Below are positions 57,327 to 64,000 of a DNA stretch of 64,000 bases, piece after piece. Source of the DNA: Magnolia sinica (lineage: Eukaryota > Streptophyta > Magnoliopsida > Magnoliales > Magnoliaceae); the NCBI RefSeq assembly GCF_029962835.1, contig NC_080574.1, positions 28,556,001 through 28,620,000 on the forward strand, given 5' to 3'. Every line of letters begins with the position of its first letter. Position 1 is the first letter of the stretch. The position numbers were made by a program, and so were the translations under genes. The notes below the pieces were generated by a model. The model was not told the origin of the DNA and did no database searches. It saw only the letters and a list, made by a program, of their open reading frames with translations.

Positions 57327-60300
57327 GCCCTGAAAATCGGGGGTCGAGTAAAAGTCCAACTCCCAAGTTCCAACGCATTACTTATGCAACATATTTAATG
57401 ATGATTAAATGTTGTCTGTATTAGTGCATAAACATGATTAAGATTAAGCCAAAACTGTAAAACATAATCCAGGGACAGTTGTAATACACGAGTGGAAGAC
57501 TGAAACGAATATATATAAGTTTACAAATCAGTATAAGTCCCCAAAGTATGTGTACATTGCCAGGTCAATAATTACATGTATTGTTTCAAAATGTAAAATA
57601 TCAAAAATGTAACAGTCCACTACAAGTATAACCCTGAAGCCTCACCGATCAGAGCGGTCTATGTAAACCCGCCTGAATACTGCATGTAGGAGAATGTCTC
57701 CTCATCATCCTCAAAGTCCGGCTCTGCCTCACAGGCTGCGCCATCATCTGAACCTACAACAGGGTCTGGTTGATGTTTAAAACATCATCCCGTAACGTGG
57801 GAGTGAGTGATCAACTCAGTGGAACAATAAAGCAAAGGTTAACATGTTATCAATTCAGTCAAGCAGTAATGATAAAGCATTACAATCGAATATCCCTAGA
57901 TACTCTGATTAATGCAAGATGGTATGAATAAATGATGTATGCCCTCACCTGCACTCCCTCAGCGATCTTCATCTAACAGTCGCGCATGTCAGTCACTTCC
58001 TTGTGTTCTCTACACATCGCCAAACGGCACATGCAATGTGGTGCATGAACGTAATTATCAAGTTCTTATTAGTCCTTTTCATACAGCAGGATTGGAAAGC
58101 TAAGGTACCTCCCTTATATCATTTTCCAAACAGTGATCCATTCTAGGGTCATCAATCCTAGTAAATCTCATACGATGTTATGGTTCTAGGTCGCTACAAA
58201 GGACTCGTCACCTTATCAGTGCAGGCCTAGTGTACTCTTATGTTATGTAAGGGCTCGTCGCCTCTACGCAGTCTTAGGGTATGCTCGATGTCACTACAAA
58301 GGGCTCGTCACCTTATCAGTGTAGGCCAACAGCTCGAATACAGTGTCCCATACTACCATATTCGACTCACGAGTCTAGGTTGCTCACTGGTTACTACGAG
58401 GAGGCTCGTCACCCCAGCGTAGGCCGACAGCACGACCACAGTGTCCCATATCACCATGTTCGGCTCATGAGTCTTAGCAGATCGAGGTACCAAGGTTAAA
58501 AGGGTTTTCACTGGTGAGTTTGGTACCTTAGATTCAAGCAGTAGCGTCCATACATGGTGAACATACATCGGGTCAATCGGGTTACTTGACGAGCTCAACT
58601 AGTACGAGCGCACGTTGTATTGACTAACGTGAAGTGCGTAAGCACTCCGTGTGGCCTAACCACTGCCGACAACCAAGGTACGACTCGTGTTCATCGAACA
58701 CGTCCTATGTGGCGAGACAACCTCAGCCACCTATTCAGTGCCTGTTAACGATTGGCTGGACTATTTCATAGTCCCAGACACATTCAATTATAATAGATAA
58801 TCATACAAGCTAATCAGAACAATAATGGATCGACAATTCCAATCATACAAGCATGTGAGCATTTGATGGATTTCAACTTAAACATAAATTCATACATAAG
58901 CAGTGTTTAAGTAAAATAGACAAGGAATGTAAGTTACATGGAGGAAATCATACACATCGTTAAGATAGTTAAGAATCTCTTCTTAACGCCCATATAAAGT
59001 ATAACTTATTACACACTTGTTCATTCAGACATTTCTACAAACACTTAGACTACACATTCCAACATATATGACGTATGTTGGTGATAGCACGTATTAGGGC
59101 AAATCCTTTCATCAAAGAGTTATTACACATACAACTACCATAAACACACGACAATTTATCATGGCAAACACACGTTCAAATTTTATACGCATACGATATT
59201 TTCTACATATACATGGAATATACTAAACTCCATATAGTTCATATATATCAGAAACGCGATACAAACATCGCATTTGGCATGTGAAATAACACCCACATCA
59301 GTAATAAACAATTAACCGACATCAAAAGCCTTGAAAACCATAACCTAAACATTTATAGTCCACACCTTTCGCCGGTAGACTCGTAACAAACTCAGTTTTA
59401 AAGTCAAGTCTTTGTCTATGGCAGATTGGCAACCTATATCATAAATTAGGTTAGCTATTTCATAACTTATACTATCTGAAACCCTAAAACAGATTAGGGT
59501 TAAGTTTTCTTACCCAAGTACATTGTCAAGAACGCCGGATTTGTGATATAGAGGGGGTGGCTAAGAACGTGGAGTAATGGGATCGAATCCCAGGAAGAAC
59601 TTCTAACTCACTCTCTCACTTCTACTCTTTTCCTTTCTCTTTTATCTTCTCTCTCTCTTAGGGTTTTCTCAAATTCGTATGGGGAGAGAGAGAGAGAGGG
59701 TTTAGGGTCCTTATATAGGCCCAAGTTTGATGGAAATGGCCTCAGGGCCAAGGTATACTTAGGTTATATCCAAATATGGACTGTTCCGGTCCAACGGAGC
59801 ACTTCTGGTGGCCCCTTTTCCATGTGCGGTCGGACTTAAGCTCCCTGACCATGGATTTAGGTCAGGCTGAGTTTTCGTACCGATCAGATTTACAGATCAG
59901 CCGTGGCGGACCAATTTCAGTTCAGCGGTCACGGTCACTCGATCAGGGCCACAAGTATATCGACATGTGTGGGACATTTCTCCTGATCCGAGGGTGTATT
60001 TGGGTCAGATTCTGACGATTTGAATCCTTATTTTGGCCCGCAAGCGACACGACTCAGATTACTTAAATTCAGATTTTTTTCTTAAATATTTTCACGTTTC
60101 TCACACTCTTTGCTCCGGGCTCAAGTTGTGCATTTCTAGACACAGTTAAGACTTGATTCCGAGGGAGTTGTCAAGTCTAGTAATGCGGTCATATCCGTAT
60201 AGTTTCGGGGTAATCGGACTTTCGACGTGCAGTCCAGGTCCGATACGAAGTTTCGGTGTGCTCCCGAGAGCAACCGGATTTAAGGATAGATTCTAGATTT

Positions 60301-60462
60301 CAGGGTAATGTAACATTAATGATTCTACACATTTTGGGTCTTGCAGATCATATTTAAAGTGATTAGTGCTAATTTCATAAGCACTCTAGTTTAGCACTTA
60401 CTAATATTAACCTAATTTCTAAAGGATTTGGTTCTGGGTGATTTCTGTCTGAGGTGGTACTC
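57327..60462 (-). mobile_element. Non-coding repeat family, copy 2, with 44-bp direct flanks
   Basis: Inverted relative of 5026-8990 (see shared blocks there), about 3.1 kb, no protein domain. 'gccctgaaaatcgggggtcg' at its left edge resembles tips of non-coding LTR retrotransposons. It splits a MITE-like sequence and is flanked by an exact 44-bp repeat, 57283-57326 and 60463-60506. A TATA-like 'ccttatataggcc' lies at about 59710. Confidence 0.65.
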
Positions 60463-60660
60463 TGATGTTTACATGCCATCCAAACCGTTAACAAGGTCAT
60501 TTTCACTGGGATAAATCGGAACTTTTGTGGCCCCATGAATGTTTTCAATGGCTAAAGCCCCGCTACGTCCTATCACGTGGCTGACTTGAGTTTTAGATCC
60601 ACTTCACGTGGGTGGGTCCCATGCACCAAAGTTCTACTAGTTACTTCCCAAACAAGTCCT

Positions 60661-61360
60661 CCTTAGGGACCGTTTGGATGGGAGTAAATGGAGGTAAATG
60701 AGGGGAATTGGAAGTAAATTGAGGTAAATGACATTTTAAGTATGTTTGGTTGAGAGTAAATGTATGAAAATGAAATGAAATGGGAGTAAATGAGATTGTG
60801 AAATCCTCCCAATGAGAGTGGATTTGGAAGTAAATGGGGGTGAAATGCCTTTTTGAGCTCCTTGGTAAGTCACATGAGTAAACAAAGGTACCACTACATA
60901 CATGTCCGCCATACACGTGGCACGATGACGATGCTCCAAAACAATTTAATTATCAACTACATTACTAAGATCACACCAATAGAATGATCCAAACCGTGCA
61001 AAGTTTGGCCATCTAAATGAACAGTTAAAAAACATTGGCAAATTGCCTGTTTGTGACCTTCAAAGTTATGGCCCACCCGAGGCTCAAAATTTTCTTATTT
61101 TTGGCTTAGTATATACTTCAATAGGGTTATTATGATCATTTTATTAAATATCACATATGTAAACTAATTTGAGATATTAAAGCTCGTTCAGGATATCACA
61201 TGTTCCTGTGAATATATTGAAAAATTCCAATTCCTCTCATTTACTCCCATCCAAACTGGATATTTGGATTTCAAATGTATTTACTTTACTCCAATCCAAA
61301 TAGAATTGAGCAAATCATTTACTCCCAGTTCATTTACCTCCATTTACAAGCTCCCAATCA
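60661..61360. mobile_element. MITE with 'gtaaatg' repeats
   Basis: Left end 'ccttagggaccgtttggatg' followed by 'ggagtaaatggaggtaaatg'; right end, opposite strand, 'aaccttgattgggagcttgt' followed by 'aaatggaggtaaatga'. The sub-ends are arrays of 'agtaaatg'. No ORF. Confidence 0.7.
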
Positions 61361-62104
61361 AGGTTCCGACACACTTCCTCAAAAGACGCTTTGCAAAGCG
61401 CATCCAAACACACAACATCAAATGCCATTTGGATGAAAACTGCATTTAGGCCTCAAATACAGGTTTGGAGGGTGCCTCTCGAACTGGCCTAAATTTGTAT
61501 ATAACCATCCGTTCGTCAAGAAAAGCACTTCCAAGCAGTGATTTATCACCAAAAAAATGGCTTAGAATCAGTAGTTCATCATCCAATCAGATCTTTCCCG
61601 TCTAATATTTCATTTGAAGGTGTTGACATAACAACAAAGGTCAACTGGGTGTGGTAGAGCCTATGAGGTTGATCCCATTTGTATGTATGGTTCAAGAATG
61701 GCTAATCTTTGTTGGTTTTTCAAAATCCAAGAGAATAGTCTCTTAGATTTCAAGAAGTTAACTCTGGCTAGGTCTCCGAACTGCTCTCCCGGATAAGGTC
61801 CACGGTCATGGAGTGGGAAGCAGTAAAGCACCCTACTGCACTGGCAAAGTACAGTCTTTACTCGAGGAAAAGGAAATTCCAATCACTCAAATTTCTACAA
61901 ACCATTTACTTGTTCCTGAAGGATCAAAGAAAAGAAAGAAAGAAAGAAAGGGAAAAATAAAAAATAAATTTGAATAGAGAGAGAAAATTAAAGGAGGAGG
62001 CTTGGGGATGTGGCAAGTTGATTGCTCACTCGCCTTCTTGTAGCTTGGATGAGGATTTAATCTTCAAAATCTTGTACTTGTGACTTGAATTTGTAATTGA
62101 AATT
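61361..62104. other. Intergenic, no gene seen
   Basis: Only short featureless ORFs. A purine-rich tract (aaag)n lies at 61925-61952. Confidence 0.5.
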
Positions 62105-64000
62105 GCACTTCTTGTTGGAAGAGGATCTTGTCTTATATGATCTTCTAAGTATTAGCACGTCACAGCTAATCTCCAACCAGAATTGTGATAAGGTTGGAGA
62201 TTAGCATGTCACAACTCAGCATCCAGGAAAGGATTGTGATTAGGTTGGAAATACTCTCGGCCTCAATCAGTGGAGAGACGTTGAAGGATATCAGCAGCAG
62301 ATTTTATGGAGATTTGTAGGCCTCAATCAGTGGAGAGATGTTGAAAGATATCGGCAGCAGCAGATTTTATGGAGATTTGTATTCATGTTTAAATTCTTTG
62401 TCGCTGTAAACACCTAAGGTAGAGTGTTCACGTTGCAATCAATTGAAATAAATAAAAATAAAAATAAAAAAGGTATTTTTTCTTCATGGTATCAGAGCCA
62501 TTGTGAACACTTGGCATCATTACCACGTCAAAGCTTCTTTCTCTTATCTTCCGCTCTCTTCTTCCGCCATGGCTACTCTTTCTCTCAACATTGGCAACTT
62601 CATTACACTCGAACTCACCCCAAATAATTATCCCTTATGGCGTGAACAAGCCTTGGCCCTTACACAGAGTCAAGAATTGGTCAGTCATCTCACAAATGAA
62701 GATCTTGCTCCCATTAAATACACCACACCAAATTCAAATAGTTCACAAATGCAGAAAATTTTATTCCACAGTTAACAGATGCTTTCATAGCCTGGCGAAA
62801 GTCAGATTATCTCCTTCATGCGTGAATCATCGGAACACTTTCAAAGGAAACTCTCGGACTCGTCGTTGGCCTCGACACAACTCATGCCGTATGGGAAGCA
62901 CTCAATAATGCATATGCCTAAAACTTGTAAGAACGTGAATTTACACTACGGCAACAGGTAACTTATCTTCGAAAAGAAGATGACAAAACCATTACAGACC
63001 ACATTCGTACCTTCAAAGGCCTATGTGACAATCTAGCAGCTATTGGAAAACCTGTTCCGGACCAAGAAAAAGTCTTTTGTCTTCTCACCAGTCTTGGTCC
63101 TCAATATGAAACTTTCACAACAACCATATTGAAGCCCCCACGACCATCATATTCTGAGTTGGTTTCTCAACTCCAAAATTTTGATCAAAAGCGCATTTGG
63201 TTTTTTAGTCATACAGATGTACCAGCCTCATCTCTTAGTCATCAAATGGCATTCTATGGTCAGCAGTAGCAACGATTTCAGCAAACTTCCTCAAGCTATC
63301 GTGGAACCCCATAGAAGTTCACATCTAGTGGGGGTGGATTCCAGGCACAACAACAACAACATAAGGACTCCAATCGGAGCTACACAAACAACCCTCCTTT
63401 TGCCAATTCACAGCGCCGTCCTCCACCACCAGGTGAGCGTTGCACGACTCCTGCAGAGAGGGACAAATACCGTGACCAACAGTGTCAATACTGTAGGATA
63501 ATAGGTCATGTTGCAAATATCTGCTGGTGGGTACCCAAAAAACCTACTCATCATGATGAAATCCCACAAGCACTTGCAACACTTACCTTGGACAACACCA
63601 TTGCAGATATAGAATGGACAATAGAGACTGGACCTTCCAATCATATGACAGGTAAGCCAGGTATATTAACCAATATTCGTAAATATTCTGGTACTGACAC
63701 AGTTCTAATTGGCGATGGATCTTCCTTGCCAATTCTCACAACTGGTGACTCGTGTATAAAATAAAAAAATCAATCTGCTTTACCTCTACATGATGTCTTG
63801 CTAGTTCCAAATTTAAAAAATAATTTACTCTTTCTAAGCCAGTTAACTAATCAATTTCCTATCAATTGTGAATTTTCTAACGCTGATTTTTGTGTTAAGG
63901 ATTGGAAAACAAGACAACCAGTGATAACAGGGAGACGCAGGGGTGATCTTTATGTTCTACCCTCTTCGCCAGAATTATATTTTTCTCATCGCTTCAAATC
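62105..64000 (+). mobile_element. Second Ty1/copia element, 5' part, cut by window end
   Basis: 5' LTR about 62105-62480 (TGTTGGAAGAGG...TTCTTCA), then PBS tggtatcagagcc (62480-62492), gag from ATG 62569, a zinc knuckle, protease region and the start of the integrase part. The LTR contains a 57-60-bp internal tandem duplication (62260-62317 and 62318-62378, 'cctcaatcagtggagaga'). Confidence 0.88.
62569..64000 (+). pseudogene. Copia gag-pol, interrupted and partial
   Basis: Starts MATLSLNIGNFITLELTPNN, like plant copia gag. A one-base loss near 62745-62766 shifts the frame to that of LTDAFIAWRKSDYLLHA. Stops follow at several places, several explained by C-to-T or G-to-A changes (for example TGA where Trp is expected in HAWI, TAA for Gln). 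The zinc knuckle CQYCRIIGHVANIC (63484-63525) is intact. The protease box reads ETGPSNHMTG where DTGAS is expected. The frame is still open near the window end at the GAG-pre-integrase region. Confidence 0.85.

Noticed and set aside
1..64000. rRNA, organellar DNA insert or bacterial-type system
   Set aside because: No stretch resembles rRNA or organelle genes, and no operon-like gene packing exists in the window.

Overview
This is nuclear DNA of a flowering plant. Genes have GT-AG introns, the two real genes are plant families (a sugar/H+ symporter of the STP type and NBS1, the nibrin subunit of the MRN DNA-repair complex), and the rest is plant transposable elements: Ty1/copia, Ty3/gypsy chromovirus, TRIM, LINE (two lineages), hAT, Mutator-type MITEs and a SINE. 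The very common inverted-repeat MITE whose arms read like 'ccaccatgatgtatgtg ... accgtccatccatttt' reminds me of magnoliid genomes, but that is recollection only and the species cannot be fixed from the window.

Layout. 1-1040: no gene seen. 1045-5023: decayed copia element (+). 5026-about 8990: copy 1 of a non-coding repeat family, with a hAT element inside. 9-11.3 kb: small foldback MITEs. 11399-14494 (-): an apparently intact four-exon STP gene, with a TATA box and, about 300 bp upstream, a MITE with about 110-bp arms. 15.3-17.9 kb: intergenic, with one SINE. 17891-54675 (-): NBS1 in 13 exons over 36.8 kb. Its FHA domain (exons 1-3), BRCT region (exons 4-7), linker and C-terminal MRE11-binding motif are all recognisable and every junction is in phase. 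The introns account for nearly all its length and are packed with nested elements: a complete chromovirus inside a LINE (intron 3); a minisatellite, a TRIM, LTR remnants and an atypical insertion (intron 4); two hAT elements with nested LINE/MITEs (intron 5); and six LINE pieces, a Mutator MITE, hAT copies and an unidentified ORF (intron 8). 54.8-61.4 kb: MITEs, a hAT, copy 2 of the non-coding family (inverted), another MITE. 62105-64000: 5' LTR, gag and start of pol of a second copia element, cut by the window end.

Two things stand out. First, NBS1 exon 12 appears to have lost one base, which would remove the conserved ED-L-F tail (the likely ATM-binding end) while keeping the MRE11-binding motif. 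Second, four insertions of unrelated type are each flanked by direct repeats of 44-59 bp, far longer than transposase or integrase leaves. At least two of them also have non-canonical element ends, and three of the four lie in introns of this DNA-repair gene. This looks like capture of element DNA during repair of widely staggered breaks. The two genes are both on the minus strand but are functionally unrelated; nothing suggests coordinate action. All coordinates come from reading the sequence by eye; no alignment or database search was run.
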